DNA from: JBEKCP01 sp050014815
GTDB taxonomy: Bacteria; Planctomycetota; Planctomycetia; Pirellulales; Thermoguttaceae
DNA length: 31,958 nucleotides
Assembly (NCBI GenBank): GCA_050014815.1
Contig: JBEKCP010000005.1
Location: 1 to 31,958 of the forward strand
Direction of reading: 5' to 3'
Shown: positions 1 through 8,360 of the stretch, piece after piece
Numbering within the stretch: position 1 is the stretch's first letter
Layout: every line of letters begins with the position of its first letter
Position numbers and translations under genes: made by a program
The notes under the pieces: generated by a model
Databases searched by the model: none
The model's input: the letters and a program-made list of their open reading frames with translations, nothing else
What the model was told of the DNA's origin: nothing

Positions 1-1108
1 GGGTATAGTAGACGCCGCCGGCCTTGCGGACCTCGGGCTTTTCATCCACCCGCGCCTGCCCGCCCTTGGTAAGCCGGACCACCTTCCCCAAGAACTGCTC
101 GTAGACCTGGCCGAGGATCTCGGCGGGCAGCACGGAGAATTCGTAGGGGCTGTCGGGATAGTACAGCCCCTGCACGATGTCCCGGAGCGGCTTGTCGTCG
201 ATCGCCAGGCCCAGAGTCAGCTCGTCGGGCGGGTCGGCGCGGTTCCGCTCGCCGTCGAAATAGAAGAGGCCGGAGTTGTATCGCTCATCGGCGCGCTGGA
301 ACAACTCGGCCAGCCGCCGGTATAGGTTCGGCGCGTTGCAGAGATCCTGGAGCCGGCCGTAGGGCTCGATGCCCCGGTCTTCGCAGATCCGCAGGAAAAC
401 GATGCGGTCGATGGTCTGCTGCACGGCGACGTTCAGGTCGCGGTCCGAGATGCCCGGATTGCGCAGCGCGATGTTGTGGGCCAGTACGTCCCGCCACGAC
501 TCGATCTCCTGCAAGAAGGCCGTGTCGACCCCGACCGTGCCCTTCTTGATCCTGGTCGAGGCGACGAGCTTCTCCAGCGCCCCCCGGCGGACCGCCTCCG
601 GCGAGAATAGATCGACCAGCTCGTCCCAACGATCCGCGTATTCCGTATAGGCGAGGAGCATGATCCGCGCGGCGGAAGCCTTGTCGGTCTTCTTCGGCCG
701 GATGCGGCAGTCGTAGACGGCCGTTTGCTCGAAGTTCGAGAGGAGGCTCACCAAAAGTTTCGCAGTCCAGCCGTAGCGGCGGAGTTGATAGGCGGGTCCG
801 GCGGCCTCACTAATGTCGGCCGATGGCCGCTTGGCCTCGACGAAGAAGTTCCGCGTCCCGCCGCCGGCGCGGAAGCAGCAGTCGGGGGCCTTCATGCGGC
901 CGCCGACTCGGATCGCGTCTTCGTGGATGACCTCCTTGTACGCCTCGGCGTAGCCCTTCCGGTTGTACACGTCCCAGCCGAGGGCCTCGAAGAGCGGCTC
1001 GAGGAATTCCCGCCGCAATTGGGCCTCGTTGTACTGGTCGGAGCGGTACGAATCGCGCTGGCCCTCGTACCGCTCGATCAATTCACGGACGGCCATCGGC
1101 GCCGGCAT
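1..1108 (-). CDS. Type IIG restriction-modification enzyme, N-terminal part (runs off window)
   Basis: Open reading frame of 369 codons from ATG at 1108 with no stop before base 1, so the C-terminal part is outside the window. The N-terminus reads MPAPMAVRELIERYEGQ and holds a PD-(D/E)XK nuclease core: D76 in PDCCF and E91-A-K93 in FFVEAK. The visible part ends in KAGGVYYT, which in Type IIG / Eco57I-like enzymes lies just before the adenine methyltransferase domain. Such enzymes join DNA cleavage, methylation and target recognition in one chain. A GAGGGA ribosome site lies 6 bases before ATG 1108; ATG 1096 is an alternative. Two TIR genes lie immediately upstream on the same strand, which suggests a defence cluster. 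The family call is firm from motifs; specificity and activity cannot be judged because the methyltransferase and recognition domains are missing here. Confidence 0.85.
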   Translation of the reverse strand, partial: MPAPMAVRELIERYEGQRDSYRSDQYNEAQLRREFLEPLFEALGWDVYNRKGYAEAYKEVIHEDAIRVGGRMKAPDCCFRAGGGTRNFFVEAKRPSADISEAAGPAYQLRRYGWTAKLLVSLLSNFEQTAVYDCRIRPKKTDKASAARIMLLAYTEYADRWDELVDLFSPEAVRRGALEKLVASTRIKKGTVGVDTAFLQEIESWRDVLAHNIALRNPGISDRDLNVAVQQTIDRIVFLRICEDRGIEPYGRLQDLCNAPNLYRRLAELFQRADERYNSGLFYFDGERNRADPPDELTLGLAIDDKPLRDIVQGLYYPDSPYEFSVLPAEILGQVYEQFLGKVVRLTKGGQARVDEKPEVRKAGGVYYT

Positions 1109-1353
1109 GGCGGTTTCCCTCGCATACAAGTCAGCCCACGACGCTCGATTGTAGCCGCCGCGGGAGGTTGAAAGCAGGGGGGTGGAGCGGTAGATATTCT
1201 CACGACCGCAGCCCGAGTCCCCAGACGCGCAGCAGGTCGCGGCAACCAGATAAAGAAGGCGGGCACTCCATGATCACGGAGGACCCTCGCGATCCGCTCG
1301 GCCATCGCGCGGTCCTGGCTGGAATGCGAGAGAAACGCTTCATGCGGGGGCAT
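1078..1353 (-). pseudogene. Truncated second TIR-domain gene
   Basis: The frame starts at ATG 1353, overlapping the end of the upstream TIR gene by 14 bases, and reads MPPHEAFLSHSSQDRAMAER, a clear TIR N-terminus (strand A AFLSHSSQD and first helix). Similarity stops after about 30 residues (around VPAFFIW). The rest is a proline/arginine-rich tail with no TIR strands B to E and no catalytic glutamate, and it overlaps the restriction gene start by 31 bases. TIR domains are normally about 130 residues, so this 91-codon frame is most likely a remnant, and its tail seems to be promoter DNA read as protein. A short functional peptide cannot be excluded. Confidence 0.6.
1148..1153 (-). promoter_or_regulatory. 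Possible -10 box of the restriction-modification gene
   Basis: On the minus strand the hexamer TACAAT lies 40 bases before the ATG at 1108, inside the degenerate tail of the truncated TIR gene. No convincing -35 is seen (CTGCTT is at the right distance). It suggests that the restriction gene has its own promoter. Confidence 0.3.
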
Positions 1354-1765
1354 GGGATCCGCTCTTCGCAACGGCCTGCACTCGCGCCACGACTTGCGCA
1401 AAATCCGGCGACGAGCTCTGCAAGTAAATGGGCTCGAAACGAAACAGAACCCAAGGCACGTCCAAACCGGGCTCCAACGTCACAAAATCGACGAACACGG
1501 GTACCACCCGCCCGCGGTAGTTCCCTGAGGTCAGCGCATACTGGACCTCTTGCCGCAACGTCGGCGACGGATTTGCACGTCTTGAGAACAGTGCGACCAT
1601 CACGTCGGAGTTCTCCAATGCCTTGCCCGTCTCCATCGCCCAATTATCGCCGGGCAGAATGGCGCGTTCAGGGCTCCATACGTTGAAACCCGCGTTTTCC
1701 AATTCCCGCGAGAGCTGACCCGCCAGTTCCACGTCAGCAACTGCATGACTGATGAATACTTGCAT
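1340..1765 (-). CDS. TIR-domain protein
   Basis: A 141-residue protein made almost only of a TIR domain: MQVFISHAVADVE (strand A), ENAGFNVWSPE (strand B and BB-loop), SDVMVALFS (strand C), LRQEVQYAL with E73 at the position of the catalytic glutamate of NAD-cleaving TIRs, and RVVPVFVD (strand D). Prokaryotic TIR proteins commonly cleave NAD+ or make cyclic ADP-ribose signals in anti-phage defence; whether this one does so is inferred. Start ATG 1765 was chosen because a strong GGAGGT site lies 8 bases upstream; the frame stays open to 1861 but that extension has no ribosome site. It is the first gene of a minus-strand cluster with a truncated TIR gene and a Type IIG enzyme. No sensor domain is fused, unlike Thoeris or CBASS effectors. 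Confidence 0.85.
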   Translation of the reverse strand: MQVFISHAVADVELAGQLSRELENAGFNVWSPERAILPGDNWAMETGKALENSDVMVALFSRRANPSPTLRQEVQYALTSGNYRGRVVPVFVDFVTLEPGLDVPWVLFRFEPIYLQSSSPDFAQVVARVQAVAKSGSHAPA

Positions 1766-1832
1766 CTCGGCTGACCTCCAACTCACGAGATCGTTCTCTT
1801 GTACGCGCGCGAACGCGTGCACAACAACCCTA

Positions 1833-1861
1833 ATCTTAGCCTGGTTCGCTCTGTCCAGCAA
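1833..1861 (-). promoter_or_regulatory. Predicted sigma70-like promoter of the TIR gene
   Basis: Minus strand TTGCTG (1861-1856), 17-base spacer, TAAGAT (1838-1833). The expected start near 1826 gives a leader of about 60 bases that ends in the GGAGGT site of the TIR gene. Confidence 0.45.
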
Positions 1862-1867
1862 CCCCGG

Positions 1868-1883
1868 CGGGCCGTCAGGCCCG
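1868..1883 (-). terminator. Weak hairpin just after the DUF3857 gene
   Basis: A 6-bp stem CGGGCC-GTCA-GGCCCG directly follows the TAA stop at 1884-1886 of the minus-strand gene. There is no T-run after it, so a terminator role is only suggested by position. Confidence 0.25.
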
Positions 1884-4800
1884 TTATAGTTTCCCCATCG
1901 TTTTCAGCCGCCGTTGGGCGAGGACATAGACTCCATCCCGGGCGGGTCTTGCCGCGAGCGCCACTTGCCGGTACTGGCCGGCGGCCACGTCGTCCAGGCC
2001 GTAGTGTTCGGCGACCCGGCCGAGCACGTACCGGTCGGAGTCGCCGGGTGGTCCGCCGCGAAGGGCCAGACCGCGGTAAAGCGCCTCCTGGGCGTCGCTG
2101 GTCTTGCCCAACTCGGCGTAGACCATGGCCAAGGTCGCGAGGCACCCCGGATGCTCGTAGGCGCTCTGGCGGACGGCGGCCAGGGCGTCGTCGAGCGCCT
2201 GCTGGCCCGCAGAGCCGCCGGCCAGCGCATTGCGGGCCAGGCAGTCGAAGAGTTCCCAGGCGGGGTTGGGTTCCCGGGCCAGCGGACGGATCAGCCTTTC
2301 GGCATCCGGGAACTTTCCCGCTTCCATCAGCGAGCGGGCGAGTCCGCACACGCTCGCGATCCGGTGCCGCGCGAGGTCCTTTATGTCGAAAGTGACGCCC
2401 CGCGGGTCCATTTCCCCGAGCACGCGAAGCGCGTCGTCGGGCCGGCCGGCACCGGAGTAGGCATGCGTCAGTGCCTCATCGATGCAGTAGGCATCGGCCG
2501 GCGGGCGACTGCCATTCCGCGCGGCCACGAGGATGGGAATGGCCGGCTGCGGATGGCGTCCCTCGGCCAAGAGCAGAGCGGCCGTGATTCGCAACGAGCC
2601 GCCGACCAGCGGGACACGGTCGCGCGTCGGATGCCCTTTGGCGTCGGCCGCCCAACGGAGCCAGCGAGCAGCGCCCTCCGGGTCATTCCGGTCGAGGCGG
2701 GCCAGGGACATCGCTCCGAGATTGGCCTGGCCGCAGCCGGGCGCCAGCAAGCGGTGGCCGCCCTCTTCGACCACGACGTACCAGGCCAGCTCCTTCATGT
2801 CCTCGTTCCGCGCTCGGATGCGATAGCCGGTCGTCTCGCTGCCTTCACTCACAAGCTCGATCTGGGAAAGCATGTCGGCCATTCGCTGCGGGGGAAGCTG
2901 GTCTTGCCGCTCCTGGTCGACCAAGGGGCCAAGTGCATGCCGGAGTTCTTCGACCACGGCGGCCTGGTCGGGCGGATCGGTGTTCTTGGCGAACAGGCGG
3001 GGGAGTTGTTGCTTCGCTCTTCCATCGAGCAGAACAGCCAAAAGCAGTTGTTGGACGACGCGCACGGGGCCGCCCGGCGCCAAGTCGGCCTCGCCGAACC
3101 GCCGCAGCCGCCCGATCGCCTCGGCCCTCGCCCGCAACTCGGCGGCGTTGGGGGCGCTGGCGGCGGCGGCCTCCAGCAGGGCGGCTGCCGGGGCATAGAG
3201 ACGGGCATCTTCGAGGTGGCCGCTGGCCGCTTCGAGCACGCTGCGGCGCTCCTTGGCGCCGCGGGTGAGCTCGGTTGCCTTCTGCCGGGCCTCGGCCGGG
3301 CCGCGCTGGGCCGCGACGGCCGCCGCCGCCAGCGCCTTCCAGGCAAGCGACGTCGCCGGGCGGGCGGCAAGCTTCTCGACCTCGGCGTACTTCTCCAGGT
3401 GCAGGAGCAACATCGCCAGGTTCAGATCCAGCGATTCGATCGCGTTACGCGAGCCGAGCTGTTGTTGGGCCTTGCGGTACTCCCCGACCGCCTCTTCGAG
3501 CCGGGCGTCGGGCGAGTAGCGGCGGCCGTCTTCGTTGTGCTCCAGCAGGATGGCCCAGTCCATCCGCACGGCGGCGTCGGCCCCGTCCAGCTCGAGCGAC
3601 TTGCGGTACTCGGCGGCGGCGGCCTGCCAGTCCATGCCGGGCTGGAAGTGCCGTCCCGCGGGGTCGTAGGTGAGGATCCGCGCCAAGGCGGCATGTGCGG
3701 CGGGTGATTTCGGGTCGAGCTCGACGGCCCGGCGGGCTTCCTCCCGCGCCGCATCGCCCAGGCCCGCCTTCAAGAGCACCTGCGCGAACCGGCGATGCTG
3801 GATGACCTGGTTGGGATATTGCCCGGTCAGTCGCCGGCACTCGGCCAGGGCTTCCTTCATTCGGCCGGCTGCCAGGTGGCGATCGACGACGTGTTCGAGG
3901 GCCAGTTTCACTTCCCACACGCCGCCTTCTCCCCCGAGCTCGTCGATCGCCCGCCGCAGCACATTGACTTCGCCGGCAGTGAAGGTCCCCGGGCCGGTGT
4001 CGAGCCGGAACGTGGCCACGACGCTGCCATCGGCGGCCTCCTCGAACTGCTGGCTGATCGCGGCCGGGCCGTAGTGTCGAGTGCCGGGGTCCGGCAGCGA
4101 GCGGACGACGAAGCCCGGCGGCGGCGCGATGCGGAACTCGACCTGCCGGACGTGCGGCTCGGGAAGCACCAGCGGCGAGTGCCGATCGTTTCCCAACGGT
4201 TGGCTGGGCCGCGGACCGTGATCGTCTTCCTCCTTGTCCGACTCTTCGCCGCGGAACAAACCCGGCAGTCGATCGAAGAGTGTGTCGGGCTGGATCGACA
4301 CGGTCGCTTCGGCGTCCTGGAACTGGCCGATCCTGGCGTCGGTCGCCTCGGCCACGACCCGAAACGGCTTGGAGAGGTCCAGCGGCGACGAGTATTCGAG
4401 CCGGGCGAGCGACTGGGTGCGGTATTGTTCCTTGAAGAAATCCCGCCATACCTTGCGGAGGTTCTTGGTGCTCTGCGAGGCATACTGTTCCCGCATGTCT
4501 TCGTCGCAGGGGCCGCTGCCGGCGACGGTTGCGCGGACGCGGGCCTTGCCCCCCTCCGCCAGGAAGACCTCGAACGTCTCGCTGCTGAAATTCTGGCGGT
4601 AATCCATGCGCGGCGTGCGAACGAGCTGCCGGGTCTCGGGATTGGCCACCATGGCCCAGCGGCCCTGATCGACCAGCGGCAGCCGGCCGGCCGGGACGCA
4701 GCGGGCGGAAGGGTCGATCCACATCGGCTCGTCGCCGTGCAGGTAAACGATGGCATGGTCGAAATCGCCCAGGCCGGGCAGGCCCGGCACCACGTCGCTG

Positions 4801-5903
4801 AACCGGCCGGTCCGCAACAGGGCCACGTCCGCTCCGATCCCCGCGACGCGGAGCATCGCCACCAGCAGGGCCGACTGGTCCTTGCAGTCGCCGTATCGCC
4901 GGGCGAGGGTGTCGTGCGGGGCGCGGGGGACCAGGGCGGCCTTGCCGAATTCGATGCCCGTATAGCGAACGTGCCCGCGAACCGCCGCCAGCAGGGCCGC
5001 CACGATCTTCCGGCGGTCCGTCTCCTGGCCGACCGTCTCGCGCACCAACGGCCGGACGGCGTCCGGCTTGAGCTGGGCTTCCACCAGCGCGGCGTAACGG
5101 GAGGCCACCTCCGACCACGACTTGCCCGTCGAAAAAACCACCTCCGGCCAGCGATCGGCCTCCGGGGGCTGGAAGGGCTCGGGCGTCGGCCGCGCGGGGC
5201 AGGGCCCCGCCTCGAACCGCAGCGTCACGATGCCGTGGTCCTCGCTGCGGTCTGGTTTCAACTCGCTGCCCAACACCTCGTAACGCAACGGCAACACGGC
5301 GGGATAGGCCACGATCAGCCGGAATTTCCGCGTCGGATACGACTCGGCCAACAGGAGCCGCTCGACCATCCCGTAATCGAAGAACGGCCGCTTCTCGCGG
5401 GAGACGATCTCCTCCTCGACGACCGCTCCGACCTCGATGGCCGGCAGCGGCGCGCGGAGCAGCTTCTGGTCGCTCATCAGGTTGGGGTTGTCCTGGTCGA
5501 CGGGGACCTCGCCGATGGTCTCGGGATCCAGGGGGTGGGCCTGCCCGTCGGGCGCGATGACCCGCGCCCGGATCTCCGGCCGCTCCTCGCAGCCGGCCGA
5601 CCAATCAGCCTCGGTCGACGACCAATTCTCGACTCCCTTCTCGGTCAGATAGCGGAAGACCCGGCGGACCGCGCGGCGTTGCCGGCCGTCGCGGTCGAAC
5701 TGGTAGTCGTGCTGCTCGAAGATCATCTCGACCTCGGCCCCGGCGGGGGTGGGCGCCGCGGCCGCCGCCCGAAGGACCTCGTCCGGCCTGGCGGACATGG
5801 CCGGGGCGGCCCAGGGATCGTCCGCCCCGCGAGCAGGCTCGGCGGCAACCCCGCCGGCAGCCAAAGGCCCTACTAAAGCACAAAGAACGAAAAGGCGTTG
5901 CAT
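1884..5903 (-). CDS. Secreted DUF3857 / transglutaminase-like / TPR protein
   Basis: A 1,339-residue protein. A signal peptide (MQRLFVLCALVGPLAAGG) begins at ATG 5903, which has AGGA 10 bases upstream; the frame extends 11 codons to ATG 5936 without a ribosome site. Residues about 50-280 match DUF3857. A transglutaminase-like domain follows with the triad C340 (RYGDCKDQ), H383 (FDHAIVYL) and D397 (WIDPS). After a beta-rich region, residues from about 670 to the end form many TPR-like helical repeats. The DUF3857-transglutaminase pair is common in secreted proteins of Bacteroidota and Planctomycetota; substrates are unknown. The intact triad suggests activity, perhaps amidase or protease-like. 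The TPR part suggests scaffolding in the periplasm. It stands alone, divergent from the membrane gene at 6209. Many long frames on both strands here are GC-driven shadows. Confidence 0.85.
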   Translation of the reverse strand: MQRLFVLCALVGPLAAGGVAAEPARGADDPWAAPAMSARPDEVLRAAAAAPTPAGAEVEMIFEQHDYQFDRDGRQRRAVRRVFRYLTEKGVENWSSTEADWSAGCEERPEIRARVIAPDGQAHPLDPETIGEVPVDQDNPNLMSDQKLLRAPLPAIEVGAVVEEEIVSREKRPFFDYGMVERLLLAESYPTRKFRLIVAYPAVLPLRYEVLGSELKPDRSEDHGIVTLRFEAGPCPARPTPEPFQPPEADRWPEVVFSTGKSWSEVASRYAALVEAQLKPDAVRPLVRETVGQETDRRKIVAALLAAVRGHVRYTGIEFGKAALVPRAPHDTLARRYGDCKDQSALLVAMLRVAGIGADVALLRTGRFSDVVPGLPGLGDFDHAIVYLHGDEPMWIDPSARCVPAGRLPLVDQGRWAMVANPETRQLVRTPRMDYRQNFSSETFEVFLAEGGKARVRATVAGSGPCDEDMREQYASQSTKNLRKVWRDFFKEQYRTQSLARLEYSSPLDLSKPFRVVAEATDARIGQFQDAEATVSIQPDTLFDRLPGLFRGEESDKEEDDHGPRPSQPLGNDRHSPLVLPEPHVRQVEFRIAPPPGFVVRSLPDPGTRHYGPAAISQQFEEAADGSVVATFRLDTGPGTFTAGEVNVLRRAIDELGGEGGVWEVKLALEHVVDRHLAAGRMKEALAECRRLTGQYPNQVIQHRRFAQVLLKAGLGDAAREEARRAVELDPKSPAAHAALARILTYDPAGRHFQPGMDWQAAAAEYRKSLELDGADAAVRMDWAILLEHNEDGRRYSPDARLEEAVGEYRKAQQQLGSRNAIESLDLNLAMLLLHLEKYAEVEKLAARPATSLAWKALAAAAVAAQRGPAEARQKATELTRGAKERRSVLEAASGHLEDARLYAPAAALLEAAAASAPNAAELRARAEAIGRLRRFGEADLAPGGPVRVVQQLLLAVLLDGRAKQQLPRLFAKNTDPPDQAAVVEELRHALGPLVDQERQDQLPPQRMADMLSQIELVSEGSETTGYRIRARNEDMKELAWYVVVEEGGHRLLAPGCGQANLGAMSLARLDRNDPEGAARWLRWAADAKGHPTRDRVPLVGGSLRITAALLLAEGRHPQPAIPILVAARNGSRPPADAYCIDEALTHAYSGAGRPDDALRVLGEMDPRGVTFDIKDLARHRIASVCGLARSLMEAGKFPDAERLIRPLAREPNPAWELFDCLARNALAGGSAGQQALDDALAAVRQSAYEHPGCLATLAMVYAELGKTSDAQEALYRGLALRGGPPGDSDRYVLGRVAEHYGLDDVAAGQYRQVALAARPARDGVYVLAQRRLKTMGKL

Positions 5904-5954
5904 CCGCGGTGATTCCTGAAGAAAAGGGTCCTTCATTGTATCGGCATCCGTGGT

Positions 5955-6090
5955 CCCCTCTCCCTCCGGGAGAGGGTTAGGGTGAGGGCCGTTTGCGAGT
6001 GAAAGCTGGCTATTTCACGTTTTGACCCGTTGCGCCCTCACCCCCGGGTACCCGCTTGCGGGTGCCTCTCCCAAAGCGAGAGGGGAGACC
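5955..6090. repeat. REP-like palindromic repeats, two inverted copies
   Basis: In the 305-base gap between divergent genes lie two related repeats in opposite orientation. The first (5955-5990) has a 9-bp stem CCCTCTCCC-TCC-GGGAGAGGG followed by GGTGAGGG. The second (6035-6090) starts with CCCTCACCCCC, has an inner hairpin GGTACCCGC-TT-GCGGGTGCC (6047-6066) and ends with CCTCTCCC / GAGAGGGGAG. A third copy lies at 25136-25173. These look like dispersed REP/BIME-type elements. No other feature is seen in this gap. Confidence 0.7.
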
Positions 6091-6208
6091 TTTCCAAACA
6101 CGCTCTCAGAAAAGAGCCCTCTATTGTATACCTTCCCACCGACCCCCGGCAAGAATTGTCCGCGCAGCCCGTAAGCTAAACTTGTTGAGCCACCCTACGC
6201 TTTTTCTT

Positions 6209-7351
6209 ATGCGCACAGGTCCTTCGGCAACCGGCTATGCGAGATTGACGCCCTGGCAGGCCCGGGCGGTCGCGCTGGCGTTGGTCGTCTTGGCAGGCGT
6301 GTTCCTGGCAACGGCCCCGGCCCCGCCCCCGGTGTGCAACGTCCGCCTAGAGGGCTCGCAGACCGGCGACGTGGCCCTGTACCGGGCCGAGATCGACCGG
6401 ATCCACGCCGGCGAGGGCTACTACCAGGTGGCGGCCGAGGAGCTGGTCGCGAGGAACTATCCGACCCGCAGCGTCTTCAACTGGCGGACCCCGCTGCCGA
6501 TGTGGCCGATCGGGAAGATGCCGGCGGTTGTGCTGGGCAAGGTCCTGCTGTGCGGCCTGGCCCTGGCCGTCTTGCTGTTGGGCTTCGAGGCAACCTCCCG
6601 GGAAGAGCCAAACATCTACCGGCGTGCGGCCCCGCTTGTGGTGTTGTTGATCGGCGCACTCTTGCCGTGTGTTCTGGGCAATCTGTTCGTCATGCCCGTC
6701 CTTTGGGCCGGCACGTTGATCGCCCTTTCGCTCTGCGCCTACGGCGTGAACCTGCCGGGTCTGGGCGTAGCGTCGGGCCTGGCGGCCGTATTCTTCCGCG
6801 AACTGTCCCTGCCCTACGGAGTCCTGGCGGCGGCCTTGGCATGGCGCGAGGGGCGCCGTCGGGAACTCGCCGCGTGGCTCGCCGGGCTGGCCGCTTGGGC
6901 CGCCTTCTTCGCCTTGCACTGGTGGCGCGTCAGCCAGGTGGTCGGGCCCGACGCCGTGGCCCACCGCCAGGGCTGGATCCAACTCGGCGGCGCCTCGTTC
7001 GTCCTGGCCACGGTGCAGGCCAATTCCTGCCTGCTGTTAGTGCCGACGTGGGTCACCGTATTCTACTTCCTCGCCGCGATGCTCGGCCTGGCCGGTTGGA
7101 ACACGCCGATGGGCCAACGGGCGACGCTGAGCCTGTGCCTGTTCGTCGCGGCCTTTTCGATTGTCGGGCAGGACTTCAACCGCTACTGGGGCATGATGAT
7201 TGCGCCCCTATTGTGCTTCGGCGCGGTCCGCGCCCCCGCATCGCTATGGGACCTGTACCGGGCGGCGGCGCGTCTTACCCTCCCTACTCCTGGTCGGCAA
7301 GGGTTTCGCCGCCGGCCCGCGTGGAGTAGGCCTGCCATACGCGGAGGTTGA
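6209..7351 (+). CDS. Polytopic membrane protein of unknown function
   Basis: A 380-residue hydrophobic protein starting at ATG 6209; the frame is open upstream but the first transmembrane segment (ALALVVLAGVFLATA) begins soon after this start. About 9-10 membrane helices can be seen. The first extracytoplasmic loop has GDVALYRAEIDRIHAGEGYY and FNWRTPLP; an acidic first loop after helix 1 resembles GT-C type membrane glycosyltransferases, but this is only a hint. There is no clear ribosome site. The last 22 codons run into the 3' end of the convergent pseudopilin gene (68-base overlap), and that tail (PTPGRQGFRRRPAWS) looks unlike a natural membrane protein end, so the original stop may have been lost. 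Function not recognised. Confidence 0.7.
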   Translation: MRTGPSATGYARLTPWQARAVALALVVLAGVFLATAPAPPPVCNVRLEGSQTGDVALYRAEIDRIHAGEGYYQVAAEELVARNYPTRSVFNWRTPLPMWPIGKMPAVVLGKVLLCGLALAVLLLGFEATSREEPNIYRRAAPLVVLLIGALLPCVLGNLFVMPVLWAGTLIALSLCAYGVNLPGLGVASGLAAVFFRELSLPYGVLAAALAWREGRRRELAAWLAGLAAWAAFFALHWWRVSQVVGPDAVAHRQGWIQLGGASFVLATVQANSCLLLVPTWVTVFYFLAAMLGLAGWNTPMGQRATLSLCLFVAAFSIVGQDFNRYWGMMIAPLLCFGAVRAPASLWDLYRAAARLTLPTPGRQGFRRRPAWSRPAIRGG

Positions 7352-8342
7352 CATTGTCGGAGAACCAACGGACCGAGCCGTCCATCAAGACGGCGTTGAC
7401 GCCGCCGACGTGGTAGCTGCGGGCGGTAACGGCCGCGAAGGTGGGGATTTTGCTGGAGCTGCCTTCTTCCTGGTTAACCCAGTCAAAGCCCTCCACCTGC
7501 GGGTCGTTGGGTGTGAAGGCGGTCGTGAAGCCGGTCTGAATGGCACGGCCATCGGCCCAAATGGTGTGGGTCGCCGGGTTGTCGGGGGAAGAGGGCTCCG
7601 GCGGCCCTTGATCCGGCGGCGGGCCCCAATGGACTAGCTGGGCTGCCCCAGGGCACACGGGGCCAGCCTGGTTGGCGCTCAGCCCCTTGTTGTGGTAGAA
7701 ACGTCCCCCCGACTTGACCTCCGCCGCGCAGAGAGTACAGCTCAAGCCATCGGTGATGTCGGCGTCGTTCAGCTTGCTGCCCGGATAAAAGGTGCCGTCG
7801 CCTCCCGTCCCGGTCTGCGGATCCCAGACGAACCAGACCCCCAGGTTGACCGCATAGTTGGTGGGAGCGCCGGCGGGCACGCCGCCCACGGTCCATGCCG
7901 GCTTCCCGGGCTGCGAAGGGCAGGTGAAATTCGGGATGCGCACGGCGCAGACGTTAACCATCGCCCCGTCGGCGGTTTGCAATTGGCCTGCCGACGGATA
8001 GCCCGACTTGAAGTTGATCATCGAGTACAGCTTCGCCCTCTCCAGAAACGGCAGCAGCCGCGCGTGGACCGACCAACCGTGGCTCTCGCCGCTGTAATCC
8101 TGCGGCACGCTGCTCCAACTGGGCGGGTAACGGCGCTCGCGGGCCTCGTACTGCACCACCGCCAGGCCGAACTGTCGCAGGTTGCTCCCGCAGGAGGTTC
8201 TTCGGGCACTCTCGCGAACCCTCAGTACGGCCGGCAACAGCAGGGCCGCCAACATGCCGATGATGACGATCACCACCATCACTTCGATGAGTGTGAACCC
8301 GTGCGGCCGACGAAACAACCGAAAAGAGGAGGACGGTATCAT
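7284..8342 (-). CDS. DUF1559 prepilin-like (type II pseudopilin-like) protein
   Basis: A 352-residue protein with a type IV prepilin leader: after a basic start, HG|FTLIEVMVVIVIIG, with cleavage predicted after G15 and the conserved glutamate E20 at mature position 5. The extracellular part carries the DUF1559 fold typical of Planctomycetota and ends with H311-X9-D321-G322 (HVGGVNAVLMDG) followed by SVRWFSD. Such proteins are present in dozens of copies in planctomycete genomes and are thought to be exported by a pilus or type II-like system; their role is unknown. The start at ATG 8342 has CAGGAG 8 bases upstream. Only 18 bases separate it from the upstream HEAT-repeat gene, so they form an operon. 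Its conserved end overlaps the convergent gene by 68 bases. Confidence 0.93.
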   Translation of the reverse strand: MIPSSSFRLFRRPHGFTLIEVMVVIVIIGMLAALLLPAVLRVRESARRTSCGSNLRQFGLAVVQYEARERRYPPSWSSVPQDYSGESHGWSVHARLLPFLERAKLYSMINFKSGYPSAGQLQTADGAMVNVCAVRIPNFTCPSQPGKPAWTVGGVPAGAPTNYAVNLGVWFVWDPQTGTGGDGTFYPGSKLNDADITDGLSCTLCAAEVKSGGRFYHNKGLSANQAGPVCPGAAQLVHWGPPPDQGPPEPSSPDNPATHTIWADGRAIQTGFTTAFTPNDPQVEGFDWVNQEEGSSSKIPTFAAVTARSYHVGGVNAVLMDGSVRWFSDNVNLRVWQAYSTRAGGETLADQE

Positions 8343-8360
8343 GGCGATTACTCCTGTGGG

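Noticed and set aside
3445..5604. Second long minus-strand frame (719 codons) within the DUF3857 gene
   Set aside because: Arginine/glycine-rich frame-shifted copy of a gene whose main frame has signal peptide and catalytic triad.
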